The notes beneath the pieces were generated by a model. The model was not told the origin of the DNA. It did no database searches and saw nothing but the letters and a program-made list of their open reading frames with translations. Made by a program: the position numbers and the translations under genes. From NCBI RefSeq assembly GCF_051622035.1, contig NC_135364.1, positions 24,111,001-24,175,000 of the forward strand: DNA of 64,000 nt. Reading direction: 5' to 3'. This document shows positions 48,798 to 60,810 of this stretch, one piece after another (within the stretch, counting starts at the first letter, position 1; the number at the start of each line of letters is the position of its first letter). This DNA is from Arctopsyche grandis. Taxonomy: Eukaryota > Arthropoda > Insecta > Trichoptera > Hydropsychidae.

Positions 48798-49000
48798 TAA
48801 CCCTTCGAGTGCTGACGTCTTTTCTGTTAAAAGCCCGCCACGCTGAAAATTTTGCCAAAATTTCCAACTAGAATTATTTAGAAATCCAATAGAAAGCAGG
48901 TATAAAAATTGTAGCTAATCCAAAAAAAAACCCTAGATAACTACCACCTAGGATTTCGAGTTTTGTAAAGTTGTGTTTAGATTCTCTAATATACAGGGCG
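48798..49000. mobile_element. piggyBac-like element, one end
   Basis: TTTAACCCTTCGAGTGCTGAC and then TTTTGCCAAAATTTCCAAC match the right end of 21726-22285 in reverse (about 22145-22285), ending near 48990. The other end is missing. Confidence 0.65.
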
Positions 49001-50610
49001 TCCTGTATGTCGATACAAAGCCTTGAAGGGTTGATAGCTTACATAATTGTGAGCCACATAATTTCCAACATTTAATTTCATTTTTAAAGATTTTTAGTAA
49101 ATATACCAAAATCTCACAGCTAATTGCTAATAATGTCCAAGTTAAAAGAGGTATGTTAGTCAGTTATTATTTTTTTGTTTGTCTAATGTTTATTCAATCA
49201 AATAAAAACAAATACAACCATCTGTGTCAACATAAAAAATAATAGAGGCAGCATAAGTTTTCAAAATTTTTTCAAGTAGGAAAAAACTGATATTTTTTGT
49301 ATATAAAAAAATAACAAAAATATTTTAAGATGTAAAACCTCTATAAAAACATGGCTGTTTAAACCTAGCTCGCTATTTGCTATCCTGTTATTTCCCCCAT
49401 TTATAGTTCGGGTGTGTTACCAAAAGTATAAAACAAGACAATGTAAATGCATTTAAAAAAAATGCGATGTCTTGTTTCGTATTTTTTAAGGATTATAATT
49501 TTTTCAACTCTCATTTCTTTCGGCCGCCTGTGTGTGTTGCACATATTTGTACATATGGTAGATGCCGATTCCGAGTCGTGAGTGCCGAGTGCGACCCATC
49601 TACACATTCGAGCTTGGGTAGTTTGCCATGTATACATATGTACATATATATTTAATAGCTGAACCCGGCATGTATTGCAATGCCATAATAAGACATGCGA
49701 TTCCCGTTCCCGTTCCCGTTCCCGTTCCCGATCCCGTTTCAAGTGATGCTTGGAGCTCAACTAACGTCTTCAACGCCGTGTCGTCATAAACCAACTGGTA
49801 ACGTGGTTACCAGCGAACACATTTCCTTGACTACACAATGACGCTTCAAACTTTCGCGTCGGTAAATCGTAATTACGAATATTATTATTAAAAGGTTTTT
49901 TCCCGTTTTTTTTCACAGTAATCTTCCTGGACATGCATACAACAAATCCTGAAGGTTCCATCGTAATCGGTTGAGTGGTTTAGATGCCTATACGAGACAG
50001 ACAGACATTCAATTTTATATATGTAAATAGATTCCATTCACTGTGATATTTATAGTAAGTATGCATTTACGATGGAAGCACACAGATTTATAAAAGCATT
50101 AAAAAAATTGTAATTGAAACGTTCGAATGTTTTAGCAATGCGGTGGACATTTGACTGTTTTTGTCGTGTGCATTTCTACTGTTGGCGTAGCACGTACGAC
50201 GGCATGTGGACTCTATGTCTACGGATCTCTACGTGCTACGTAGTTGCAATGGTGTCCTACGACAAGTAAATAAACGTTGTCGGCCCTCATTAGTAAAAAC
50301 AATTTCGCAACGTGGCGGTGCGCCAGTTGTCTACATCTGACATGTGCTCACTAATGCACTCTAGTTAAGTGTACTTCAAATTTCAGATGCGTCCTTTTTG
50401 TACTCTCGAAAGGAATATTCACAGCGTGCGCTCTTTGTTATGTCTGTCGTCATAAACATTATATAACACGTGAACAGATACGGAGAATATGTATCTTAAG
50501 TATCAGATCGAGGCCATTTGCAGATGTCTCATGTCAGAAACTGGAAACGGATCGAACGAATCTTGTAGAGGTGAAGTATTTTTATTAAGTCATTGCTTGG
50601 AGCACACAAA
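49001..50610. repeat. intergenic DNA with a TTCCCG hexamer array
   Basis: TTCCCG is repeated about six times at 49701-49738. Nearby words (TCGGTTGAGTGGTTTAGATG, GACAGACAGACATTC) resemble the end of a common insect repeat. No gene supported. Confidence 0.45.
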
Positions 50611-50613
50611 TTA

Positions 50614-51308
50614 CACTGTCCGACAAATGACGACTTTTTTTTTGGTTTAAAGACAAGATATGACTTTTCTTATAGATCTATGCCCAGTGAACACGAATCT
50701 GGTAATAAAAAATGTTGATTGGCTCGAGATTCGGAGATATATGTGTTTTTTAAATCACGCGATTTTTCTATATCTTGGTGTTATTCAGTCGATATCTCAA
50801 AATCTGTCAATTTCCTGTTCAAAATAAATATTGGAATCTATAGTCGGGTATTTTATCTTTCATTTGTAGTACTTTTCAGCTTTCAAATGTCTTTAAGTAG
50901 TCGTCCAGTTCAAATCAAAAGTCAAAAGTACGTATATTTACTTTTTTCCCACTTTTAATACTATTTTATATTGAGTATTTTCTATTGAAACACGTTTATT
51001 GGGATAGTTTTCTGGCCACAATATTTTTTGTTTTCGTTTAAAAGGATTAATTGGAAGTGTGCTGAATTTTAAATCGGTAAAATTGCGAGCTAAAAGCTCG
51101 TACTAGTATGTACTCGTATTTACACGAACCGAATTGAATTAATAGGGATAATATATTAAATTGTCTTTATATGAGAATGAAATAAAATTCCACTTAGAAA
51201 AATCATCAATCAATCAACCTTGTTTATTACCAGATTCGTGCTTACTAGGAATAGATCTATAAGAAAAGTCATATCTCGTCCCTGAACCATTTTTCGTGTC
51301 GAACAGTG
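50614..51308. mobile_element. 695-bp TIR element with TTA duplication
   Basis: Starts CACTGTCCGACAAATGACG, ends with complement-like CGTGTCGAACAGTG, flanked by TTA on both sides (50611-50613 and 51309-51311). Inverted repeats reach about 100 bp and include GATATGACTTTTCTTATAGA and CACGAATCTGGTAATAAA. The interior has no recognisable transposase. CACT ends with a 3-bp duplication could mean a CACTA-type or PIF-type element; the superfamily is open. Confidence 0.75.
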
Positions 51309-51311
51309 TTA

Positions 51312-51972
51312 TTATTAGATGTTTTTTCTTTGGAATGTAGTATCTTCAGTAAGTGATCTCAATGTATAATTTTGGTCGCTTCATACAGGGTTGATACGAT
51401 ACGAGTGAACCCAGATTGAGTTCGATAATTTGGTCACTCGGACGATGCCACGTTACGATTAACTCGTACTAGTGACTCAGTCTGGGTTTTCTCGTATCGT
51501 ATCGACCCATTAATATTGGCATATTGGTACGGTTGATAAAAAATTCTACTCAATCCCAGAACATTATTATTAACTCATTATCAATTGAAACATGGCAATG
51601 AAACGGATTGACTGGTGGTTTTAGTTTTGTTCCTATTCGGTATTTTAATTCTTTATCAGAGATTCGTACTTTCGTCAACAGGTTTTCTGAAAAAATCCCC
51701 AATAACAACATCTACACACATTTTCGACCATTCCTCGTAAAAAAGAAACCGTTGCTGCTGTCACACACAAAGCATATGCTACGAGTGTACATTGCGTTTT
51801 ACTTTTTTTTTAAGCAAACCCAAAGCACTTATTTCATAATGATAAAGGGCAGAGGGTCCTGTCTCAAACATTAATTCATTAAAATAATTAATAATACACC
51901 TACAACTATTTAGTTAATATTTTATTGGTAATTAATTGACTTTTATTTCACTAATTGCTGAAATAAATAAAA
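51312..51972. other. intergenic DNA, no gene supported
   Basis: At 51385-51505 GATACGATACGAGTGAACCC and the complement-like CTCGTATCGTATCGACCC form a loose inverted repeat. An 88-codon frame at 51608 is not recognised. Confidence 0.35.
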
Positions 51973-52198
51973 ATACCGGTACTAATGACAATAGATACCG
52001 GTACTACCGTCAGTATATACCAGTAATACCGAAATTACATACTGGCACAACCATCAGTAGAAGCCGGTACTACCGATACTAGATACCGTTACTACTCACA
52101 CTAAATACCGGTACTATCGAAACTAGATACCGTTACTACTGAAATTAGATACCGGTTCTATTGACATAAGACTTTTTCCCGTAGTACCGGTAGTGACG
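51973..52198. repeat. minisatellite with ATACCGGTACTA units
   Basis: Degenerate tandem units of about 28-30 bp built on AGATACCGGTACTACTGA, roughly eight copies. It abuts the LTR at 52203 with only the 4-bp target duplication between. Confidence 0.75.
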
Positions 52199-52202
52199 GT
52201 AT

Positions 52203-52587
52203 TGTTGCGTAGGGGTGGGTGGAGGATCCAAGTAAAAGGCCAACAGTCGTATCACAGCATTTATTGATGATTAAGGAGATACACGCACTGACAATGCTCA
52301 GTCCAGAATGACATGATATCGCCTACGTACCGCCTTATAAAGGGTAGATCTCTCAGGACGCCTAATCTGTTTACCTGTTGTATAGTCACGTATTCGGATA
52401 TGTATTTCCACGACATTGGGTCTCCCCGTACCGATTCTGAGAAATAACTAATAACGGTCATTGTTTAGCCTAAATGCACTTAGAGTCCAGATATAATCCT
52501 TGGAAGTAAGTGCATGCACTTAGTTAATCCGATAACAAATATCCGTTGGTCTAAGTGCAATTCGCTCAATCCGCGGCGTACGTAACA
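52203..52587 (-). mobile_element. solo LTR, family B
   Basis: On the minus strand, TGTTACGTACGCCGCGG to CCCCTACGCAACA, with exact GTAT duplications at 52199-52202 and 52588-52591. 385 bp. It supplies the undamaged end that shows what was lost at 37402. Confidence 0.88.
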
Positions 52588-52686
52588 GTATATTTAGAAT
52601 ACCTAATATGTACAATTAGTAAAGATTGATCTACTTTGAATTTGGGCTTAATTTAACAATCCAACGATGCATGAGATCTTGGTCCA

Positions 52687-53186
52687 CTTCCATATATTAC
52701 ATAACAGCCAGCATAGCTCGGTCGCTAAGCTTCTGCCTAACACCGAGAGGCACCGGGTTCGATCCCATGAGTTGACCTCGATTGAAAATATTTTTTCCGA
52801 GTATATCTGTAATGCTGCTGGTCAGACCAGGATTTGTGACTCCTGGTTGATCGTTTCCTATCAGAGTTTGCCAATTTTCTCTGATTTCATTGTTGAAACG
52901 ATTCCCGATTAAAAATTGGCTAAAAATCCTTCCTACCCACTATGTCACCACTATTTGAGTATGATTAATGTAAATATTACAATAAAAATGTATGTACAAT
53001 TCATAGATGTCTCGTTAATTGTCGAGTTTAAGTCAGTGTCTCGTAATTTAGCGACTTATATAATAAAAAATGCTGTATTGTTTGTAATTTGGCCAGGAAG
53101 GCGCATTGGGGTTTACCTGTAATGCCTTCCTGGTATGAAATAAAAAAAATAATAAAATAAAATAAAAAAATAAAAAAAATAAAAAA
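52687..53186 (+). mobile_element. full-length tRNA-derived SINE
   Basis: Head: TAGCTCGGTCGCTAAGC (box A region) and GGTTCGATCCC (box B), consistent with an internal RNA polymerase III promoter. Body: GACTCCTGGTTGATCGTTTC, AGAGTTTGCCAATTTTCTC, GTTGAAACGATTCCC. 3' end: CCAGGAAGGC...GCCTTCCTGG hairpin and a long A/T tail. Confidence 0.85.
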
Positions 53187-53526
53187 TCTGTAGTGCTGCT
53201 GGTCAGACCTGGACATTTGTGACTCCAGGTCGATCGTTTCCTATCAGAGTTTGCCAATTTTCTCTGATTTCATTGTTAAAACGGTTCCCGATTAAAATTG
53301 GCTAAAAACTTTCCTATCTACTATGTCACCACTATTTAAGTATGATTAATGTACAAATTATGTAAAAATTCATAGATGTCTCGTTAATCTGCGAGTTTTC
53401 AGTGTCTCGTAATTCAACGACTTGTATAATAAAAATGCTGTAATGTTTGTAATTAGCCAGCAAGGCGCATTGGGGTTTACCTGTAAGGCCTTCCTGGTAT
53501 AAAATGTAATAAAATAATAATAAAAT
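53187..53526 (+). mobile_element. 5'-truncated SINE directly behind the previous one
   Basis: Begins CTGTAGTGCTGCTGGTCAG, lacking the tRNA-like head, and runs to a second tail hairpin. Together with 52687-53186 it forms a head-to-tail one-and-a-half unit array joined at the A/T tail. Confidence 0.8.
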
Positions 53527-54713
53527 CAGCAACCAATAGCTCGAGAATTTTTTTTATGCATAAAATCAAACGCACAAATATGTGCAATCAAAACAACAAT
53601 ACAAATTGAACTCGAACAACCTGTGGTTATACGTTCAAACTAACCGATACTGTACACGTGTTGAACGGTAACTTAATATCTAGAGTGCACGTGTGCGAGA
53701 TTCGCGACCACCCACACACACATATACATATATCTACATGTAATATCAGTTGGTGCCGAGTTGGTCGGATCGAAACATTCTCAATTTGCAAACTTTGAAC
53801 TAATATATTATTGTGGGGGTATGTGCATACCTATCAGGGGTGTTTGTGTGTGTATGGTAATTACGGTGGTATCAAGATTACCGCAGTAAGTAATACACGG
53901 AAAACCACTTGGCGTCTGCGAGCATCCACCGGGCAATTTCGGTGTGCGCCAATGGTGCGGAATAATCAGAAATAATAATTATACAAACGCGAAGGGGGGT
54001 TGTGGGGGAGGCCAGTTTCGGTACACGGGGTGCAGTTGCGGTCCCGCCGGAAGTGCGGAGCGAGGGAAGCTGTGAGGGATGAGGGTTGAGAGGATGGGTG
54101 GGGAGTGAGAGCACGCGACCCACCTAATGAGCACCACTGATCCTCGTAAAGCGGCTGAACTGCACTTCACGTAAACGCCACCCCTTTCCGCCTACCCCAT
54201 GCTAATATACATATCTCTTAGAATGTGTTTTTTTTCCTAATTATTTTATGAAATGTTTATTGCAAGACGAAAATTGAGGATGCAGCTGATCTTTTACTTT
54301 TACTTATTGCTTCAAACTGATAAAGTTGGAAGTGTTGATGGTATCAATGGATTCCCGCTGTAAGTCACCATAGTGAGTCAACCGGGCTTGGCAAAGTGGA
54401 TAATAAAGAATAAACAGGCAAATAATTAACTAAAGTCTAACCAGAATCCATAAATGTGACCCACAATCCATAGCTGTAAAGTAAATATAGGTAGAAACGC
54501 AGCAGAAACCCATCGATTTCCTGAGCGTCACATTTTTTGTTGTAACAACCACTTTTTGTTTGATTTAATATGTCATGTTAGTCTCGGGCCTGCAAGAAAA
54601 ACATGAGCCTCTATATATATATAAGATAAGCTTTAAACTCTAAGCCTCTATATACATGAGCCTCTATATATATAAGATAAACTCTCTTGGTAAGCTTTTT
54701 CTAAAAATTCTAA
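53527..54713. other. intergenic DNA with a GC-rich block
   Basis: 53860-54180 is GC-rich and unique and could be regulatory; the minus-strand frame over it is low-complexity Pro/Ser/Thr and not convincing. 54595-54680 repeats GAGCCTCTATATATATAAG. Confidence 0.35.
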
Positions 54714-55357
54714 GGGGTGAATCTTCCTGAAGTTCTGTGTAATCTTAAACTTGGGTACCTGAGAAACTGAGAGAATTTCGCTCCAGAACTCTATTCTTGC
54801 CTATTCGGGCCAGAACTAATGTGCTTGATGACTCACCCCTTTCAAGAGCCATTCGACTATTTAACCTGCTTTCTGGGAGCCTTGATGTTTTTACTGCATC
54901 ATACAGTTCTGTCAGGCAGCATATTTTAAATGACTTTTAGCTACATACATATTTAACCTTGTTGTTTTCATTTTGTTATTTTATTATTTAGCATAATGTG
55001 TAGTATGTATGTTGGTTTTATCTTTATTTATATATGTATGCTATTTTTTATTTTTATATATATGAGTAATTTATCTTTATTTATGTGTATTTATGTGTTT
55101 ATGTGTATATGCATGTATAATGTTTGTATGTTTATGTATGTATGTAATGTATGTGTATGTGTATATGTATATGTGAATATATATATGTGTAGGTGTGTAT
55201 GTATGTATATGTATATATGTGTATTTTTATATTTATGTATGTATGTATGTGTATTTGTGTATACGTGTAAGTATTTGTGTGTACATATATGTTTATATAA
55301 TTGTCTTTGGCCAGGCGCATTGGGTTTACCTGTAAGGCCTTCTTGGTGTAAATAAAA
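54714..55357 (+). mobile_element. CR1-like LINE 3' end
   Basis: C-terminal RT remnant LREFRSRTLFLPIRARTNV, then SPLSRAIRLFNLLSG, ending QHILNDF and stop near 54940. The following 3' region is rich in TATG/TGTA runs (55000-55290) and finishes GGCCAGGCGCATTGGG...GGCCTTCTTGGTGTAAATAAA, the same 3' end as the SINE family. Either this LINE carries that end or a SINE tail was added; see findings. Confidence 0.7.
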
Positions 55358-55377
55358 AAAAAAAAAAAAATTATAAA

Positions 55378-55815
55378 CCAGCAGCATAGCTCGGCCGTTA
55401 AGCTTCTGCTTAACACCGAGAGGCGCCGGGTTCGATCGCATGAGCTGACTTCGATTGGAAAAGAATTTTTCCGAGTACATCTGTAGTGCTGCTGGTCAGA
55501 CTTGGATATTGTGACTCCAGGTCGATCGTTTCCTATCAGAGTTTGCCAATTTTCTGTGATTTCATTGTTGAAACGGTTCCCGTTTAAAAATTGCCTATAA
55601 ATCCTTTCTACCTACTATGTCACCACTATTTTAAGTACGATTAATGTACAATAAAATTTATGTACAATTCATAGATGTCTCGTTAATTTAACGACTTGTA
55701 ATAAAAATGCTGCATTGTAATTGTAATTGTATTTTGTAATTGGCCAGGAAGGTGCATTGGGGTTTGCCTGTAAGGCCTTCCTAGTATATATGTAAAAAAT
55801 AAATAAATAAATAAT
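55378..55815 (+). mobile_element. full-length tRNA-derived SINE
   Basis: Head CCAGCAGCATAGCTCGGCCG, box B GGTTCGATCGC, body and tail hairpin as in the 52687 copy, with an AAAT tail to about 55814. It directly follows the LINE end at 55357. Confidence 0.85.
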
Positions 55816-56364
55816 GATATAAGAAAGATATGAGCCTTTAAAAGTGGCAGAAGACCAATTTTCAGTTCCAAAAACATTATGCCTGTTTAACTTAATTCGA
55901 AAATTATTATCATTTCTTGTAATTTGATGTGTCCAGAATCTCGGGAAAGCAGAATAAACGTATTACAGGCCACCAGTTCTATATATACACATGTATATAA
56001 AAAACAAATTAAAATAACGATTAATATTATAAGTTAATGGACCACTCCATTGCCGCACGTTGTCTTACCTGTATCAAAAATAGTCAAAAACTCACCAAAA
56101 ATGTATTAGATTTTTTTCAACTGCATTAGATTTAAAAACTATTCATAAATGTCGTTGTAAAGAAACCAAAATTTATTAAACTTTATTTAAGGTGTGGGGA
56201 TTATGTGCCTATAGGCGGGCGCGTGGTGATTCGAACCTAGCTCAAGCGCCCACCGGTAGTCGTATGGTGACGAAGTGGTTCTGAAGGACCTTTACCAACT
56301 TTGTTGTTTGTCACTACGATAAATCACCTGACCAATTACAACGAAAAATCGCTTCATGTATGGG
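55816..56364. other. intergenic DNA, no gene supported
   Basis: No repeat or coding signal recognised. Confidence 0.35.
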
Positions 56365-57090
56365 TAGGGTTGTCAGACGTCCCGATTAATCGGGATTGTC
56401 ACCAGTTTAAAGTCTTGTGTCCCGGTGTCCCAAACAAAACTCTCGGGACGGAACTCTCCCAAATTTCCTGGTTTACTACTTTTTAAATTCCTACAGAAGT
56501 TTTTAATTCAGAATTAACATAAACTATAAACAAAAAGTCGATGTCTGGACCAGACAGTCTCGTAAACACTGCAGCAATATCCAACAAAGAACTATTTGTC
56601 TCTGTCTTATACTTTTTGGAGAACTATGTGTAGAATGGAGACGAAAAATGTGGATCAGGCATCAATCAATTTATCTTGAATCGATAATTTTCTCATACTA
56701 AGAATGATTCATCACACGCAGACGCGGAATACACACTGTTAGAACAGAAAGACGAATCACATTCAAAAGCTAAGTGGCTATCACTATTACCTGAAATAGA
56801 ACGCAATATTTTGAAGCTTTAAAAGCTTTTTTTTAACTGAAGAAAAAGCATCAAAAACCTTATTAGGTTTTTTCACTTATCATCTCAGTGAAGTCTATCT
56901 TTTGTTTCTTCATTGTAATTGTAGAACTTTTCATTCATTTACTTATATTACAAATAGAAGGAAAAAAAATCAATAACAGATATTCTAAATATTATCATTC
57001 GATTGAAAATATATCTATAGAAAAGTCAAAGATCTGATTTTTTTTGGGGGGAGTGTCCCGGTTTGACTTGCATGAAATCTGACAACCCTA
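56365..57090 (+). mobile_element. hAT element with decayed transposase
   Basis: 726 bp, TAGGGTTGTCAGACGTCCCG to CTGACAACCCTA, flanked by TGTATGGG and TATATGGG (7 of 8). The ends match those of the intron hAT at 20742. Inside, about 56770-56920, the frame reads KAKWLSLLPEIERNILKL and, after a break, EKASKTLLGFFT, which resembles the mid part of a hAT transposase lineage with TRWLSLLP. Stops and shifts make it dead. Confidence 0.75.
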
Positions 57091-58499
57091 TATATGGGGT
57101 CATATATGAAGCGATTCTACTACATAAATACGTATTTATGTGACAAACATTAAAAAAAATGTTACCTTAAATGTTAAAAATGTTAAAGCACAAAAAGGTT
57201 GCTTTCAAGCAAACATACATATGTACCTATATGTACATATGTATATATACATACAGCTTACTATACATTAAACTAGTGCTTTTACCCGGCTTCGTTCGGT
57301 ATTTGTAATATAAACCGTTTAAATATGGCCAATCTAATAGTAAAAATTTTATTAAATTTGTTTGAATATTCATTTGTTCGATGACGTCACGGATTTACGA
57401 ACCAACAATATTTACATACATATATATAGTTACATGCAAAGTCTCTTTCGAAATTACACATTAGATACGATAGCCATTTTAATATTTAAATCATAATGAA
57501 ATGTTTTATGAAGAACTATCCAGTGTTTTCATATTAAGTTGTAGTATATCAAGAGATAGTTTAATTTTAAGTTTTAGACTGTATTATTAATTTTTACTGG
57601 AAAGTTTAAACGTGTTTATCCGTAGGGCAGCTTAGGGCAACTATCGATTATATTCAAATGAAATTATAGTTGGTTCACTGTCGGATGTTGCCCGAAGGAA
57701 TACTAAGTGGGATAAAGCTCAAACAAGACGGTTACCTTTCTAGTGAACATACCTATGTGTGTACATAAAGTTCAGAAGTAATTTGAACTAACCTAGTCAT
57801 TCTAAAGTGTAATTGTTTTAGTTCGAATTGAACGGATTTCATGCTATGAAGCTAATTTCGGGAAATTCAATGAAAATCTGAACGTTACCTGGTATTTTTG
57901 AATTGATGCTTTGCGATGTATTAAATAATGCAGGTGTGAAGTTCACCGTGATAACGGCTTTTATAGTTTGAAACATAGTAAAAGCAGTTTATTTTAGGCA
58001 GATTACGAGCTTGGGTCTACTTTTCCCCACCTTTAACGACGAGAGTGTGCTGTAAAACGGCAGTATAATTTTTAATGCGAATTCACAAATTCAACAGTTG
58101 CTAATATTGCAATTAATCACATCAGAATAGTTTCAGGCATGTCAAACATAAATTACATAAGGTATTTAAATTTATTTCAAATATCAAAGCTTTAACTCCT
58201 GTACTTCATTTGTAAACTGACAACATTCCATAGAATGTTGGGTAGTGGAAGTAATCGGCATTTCAAGTTACATAGATGATTTTTGTATCAAAATATATTT
58301 TTTTAATTTTAAATTCCATATAAACCCAAAACTCACTACTTATTTTAATGTAGCAAGGTTATAAATCAAGCCCAGAAAACAAAACTGGGGTATCTATTTT
58401 ACCTGAGTTGGCTGGGAACATTAAAGCTGGATACTGTAAGAATTTGAGGATTGCTCACCAAACCAACCAAAAATTTATAGAAAATTTTCGAATTATCAA
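57091..58499. repeat. intergenic DNA with a short common-repeat fragment
   Basis: 57280-57420 has CTTTTACCCGGCTTCGTTCGG and GATGACGTCACGGATTTACG, words often met in dispersed insect repeats. No gene. Confidence 0.4.
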
Positions 58500-58972
58500 A
58501 TCGAATGGCTCATATTCCAAGAGCTGTCCAACTTCTCAATGAAATCATTGCTGCTGAGCCTGTATTTGATATTTTCCACCTCAGTGAGCGTAGATTATCA
58601 GAGATTATTTTAACCCATTTGTCTGGTAGCCTGCCCTCATCATTATCTTCATAATTGAATGTGATGTATGAGTGTAATTTTGATCGTCTCTTTTCCATTT
58701 GGGCCTCGCAGGGATTTTTTGTATTTGCCGCTGGTTTTTTATATATTGGTGTTGGCTACTTTGTATTTTATTATTTGATATTTTTACTTTATCTGCTATT
58801 ATTATAATGCTATTGTTTTTTTATGATTATGTATACATGCACTTTTTCTGTGTATATATTGTATATGTATATTTTTCTCATATTTCTGTATTTTTTCGAA
58901 TATTGTGACGCATTAGGGACTCCTGTAATGCCACAATGGTCCAAACTTAAACATAAAAATAAATAATAGAAG
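58500..58972 (+). mobile_element. LINE 3' end, second family
   Basis: Terminal RT remnant RMAHIPRAVQLLNEIIAAEP then VFDIFHLSERRLSEIIL, stop near 58652. Then a 3' UTR ending GACTCCTGTAATGCCACAAT and AAATAAATAA. The tail sequence differs from the SINE family, so it is a separate LINE family. Confidence 0.65.
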
Positions 58973-59620
58973 AAAACTACAGAATGCTACTAATGCACTC
59001 TTAATTGCAAGGTTTTCTTAACTTACTAATTGCAAGGTTTACTTGCATGAATAAAGAATTGCAGATGAACGGTTTGAATAAAAAACAATTTATTTTAATA
59101 TTCGGTACAAGAGTTGATTACGGACTTACTTAAATTCTAACAATATTGAGTTTATATACTCTTTAGCAAACAACGAATGTGTTGAAGACACGTGTTGTAC
59201 AATCTTGGTTAGTCAGTGCATGGGTGTGGTGGATATAATAGTTTTATTCACAATCAATGTGTGTCAGTAATTCATACGTGTGTCATTAGTCAATGGTGCA
59301 TTTATAAAATTAGGTGTGTCTTATCTCTACTGGTTAGTCGTTTGTTCTTAATATTAATCATATGACAACGAAGGAGTCATATGATGGCGTCGTAGAAATG
59401 ACGAATTTGCGAGTACATGAGTACAATGGTAGAGGTACAATGATGAGTACAATGGTAGAGGGTTGTCTTCAGCCCTTAACTCACGCAGTATGAAATGAAA
59501 TATTTTTGTAGCTCTTGAGCTTAAAATTCGTTTAAATTAAATTATTATATATTTTTAAAGCATTCATATAACGCTGTATGTTAGGCATAACGAGGAAAAA
59601 TGGAATAGCTGGAGCGTGTG
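58973..59620. other. intergenic DNA, no gene supported
   Basis: AT-rich; GAGTACAATGGTAGAGG is partly repeated at 59425-59460. No coding signal. Confidence 0.35.
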
Positions 59621-59629
59621 AAGGGATTG

Positions 59630-59862
59630 AATGGCAAATTTAGCTAAAAGAATGGACGCTAGGTGGACTAAAGTGCTCGAATGGTATCCGGGAGAATGTT
59701 AAAAGGTGCAAGGGAGGTTTCGAAGGTAGGTGGGAGGGTGAAATTAAAAAAATGTGTGAAGTAAGGTGGCTGAGAGCTATTCAAAACAGAGATGAATGCC
59801 AGCATGTTGGAGAGGTCTTCACCCAGCAGTGGATGGTGAATGGGTGTAATGAGAAGCGAAGT
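59630..59862 (+). pseudogene. RTE-clade LINE C-terminal fragment
   Basis: RWTKVLEWYPGE in one frame, then after a single-base shift VKRCKGGFEGRWEGEIKKMC and VRWLRAIQNRDECQHVGEVF, QQWMVNG. This is the well-known RTE C-terminus (RPxxRWxDxI, AQxRxxW, QQW). Broken by one frameshift and lacking upstream RT. Confidence 0.75.
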
Positions 59863-60364
59863 TTACCGAATCAAGTCAACAATGACGCATTTTCCCGGCA
59901 TCCACTCACAACTCGCATCGACATTCGGAGCGTATGTTACGCCTAATGGAGACAAAGAGATCTGGGTCATAACGAACGGCGATAATGTGCACGAAAAGTC
60001 GTTTTCCAGTTCGCAAAGTGTACGTCTTACGGGAGGTTTCCCGGCTCTGGCGAATTTACATTATTCAGCGGGGCTTTTGTGCATACGCGGGTGCGTGCGC
60101 CGTTAATATTTCACCGCGGCACGTCGCCTAATTGTGTTCTCGCCGGGTTTTCTGTGTCTTTATTATTTCACTCGTGTAACAGATTTTGGCACAGCCACGT
60201 CGGCGATAATGCCGAAACAAAAACCCCGACGCTAATTAAATTTGCTCGCCCTGCGGCGGCCATGTCTCGAATTGCGGCCGACGACGCATCATCCCACCCC
60301 TCCTGCTCTACAGATGTCTTCCAAATAGATATAATTTGAAATGAAAACAGTATAAAAACAGTAT
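59863..60364. other. GC-richer unique block
   Basis: 59880-60320 has no recognised repeat and a base composition like a promoter or conserved non-coding region. Open frames exist but none resembles a known protein. Confidence 0.35.
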
Positions 60365-60806
60365 TAGCGTTAAATATCACCTTATTGTTATTCAAACGAA
60401 AAATAAATAGATAATAAATTTTGATTTTTAAATGCTTTTTATTATTATGGAATCATGTTCACAATACATCTTATATATATTTTAATAGCTACTGATCTAC
60501 TGATCATTTTCTATTTTACAATTTAATTTAATTTGGTTAGTAATCATAGTATTATATTATTCTAATGTTAATGTACAGCATAAAAGGAAAAAGAGCTCAA
60601 AAACCTATTTACAATTCTTATAAATGCTCATAATACATCTAATGCATGATATTAATTAAAGACTCTCTAAAGTCGATGACCTAAAGCAGATTGTGTTTAG
60701 GTAATCTGTGTTTATACCTGAAGGGTATAGATATTTTGTTGTAATCACCGAGACTCTTCACAAGTGTGTTAGTATGGTTATTAGTGATTCAGTTGTAGAA
60801 TCTATT
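60365..60806 (-). mobile_element. Jockey-like LINE 3' end, copy 1
   Basis: On the minus strand 60806-60670 encodes the RT terminus (TNTLVKSLGDYNKI, FRYKHRLPKHNLL, stop), followed by a 3' UTR to 60365. Confidence 0.7.
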
Positions 60807-60810
60807 GGTT

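Noticed and set aside
49701-49738. TTCCCG repeats as telomeric or CRISPR-like array
   Set aside because: Only about six short units, not an insect telomere motif, and no spacer structure; a simple hexamer microsatellite.
52690-52765. Possible functional tRNA gene (A and B boxes)
   Set aside because: The same tRNA-like head is followed by a constant body and tail in several copies; it is a SINE, and it does not close into a clean cloverleaf by eye.
54996-55480. Overlapping frames rich in Tyr/Val/Cys (plus) and His/Thr/Ile (minus)
   Set aside because: They cover TATG/TGTA low-complexity DNA in a LINE 3' region and the SINE head.
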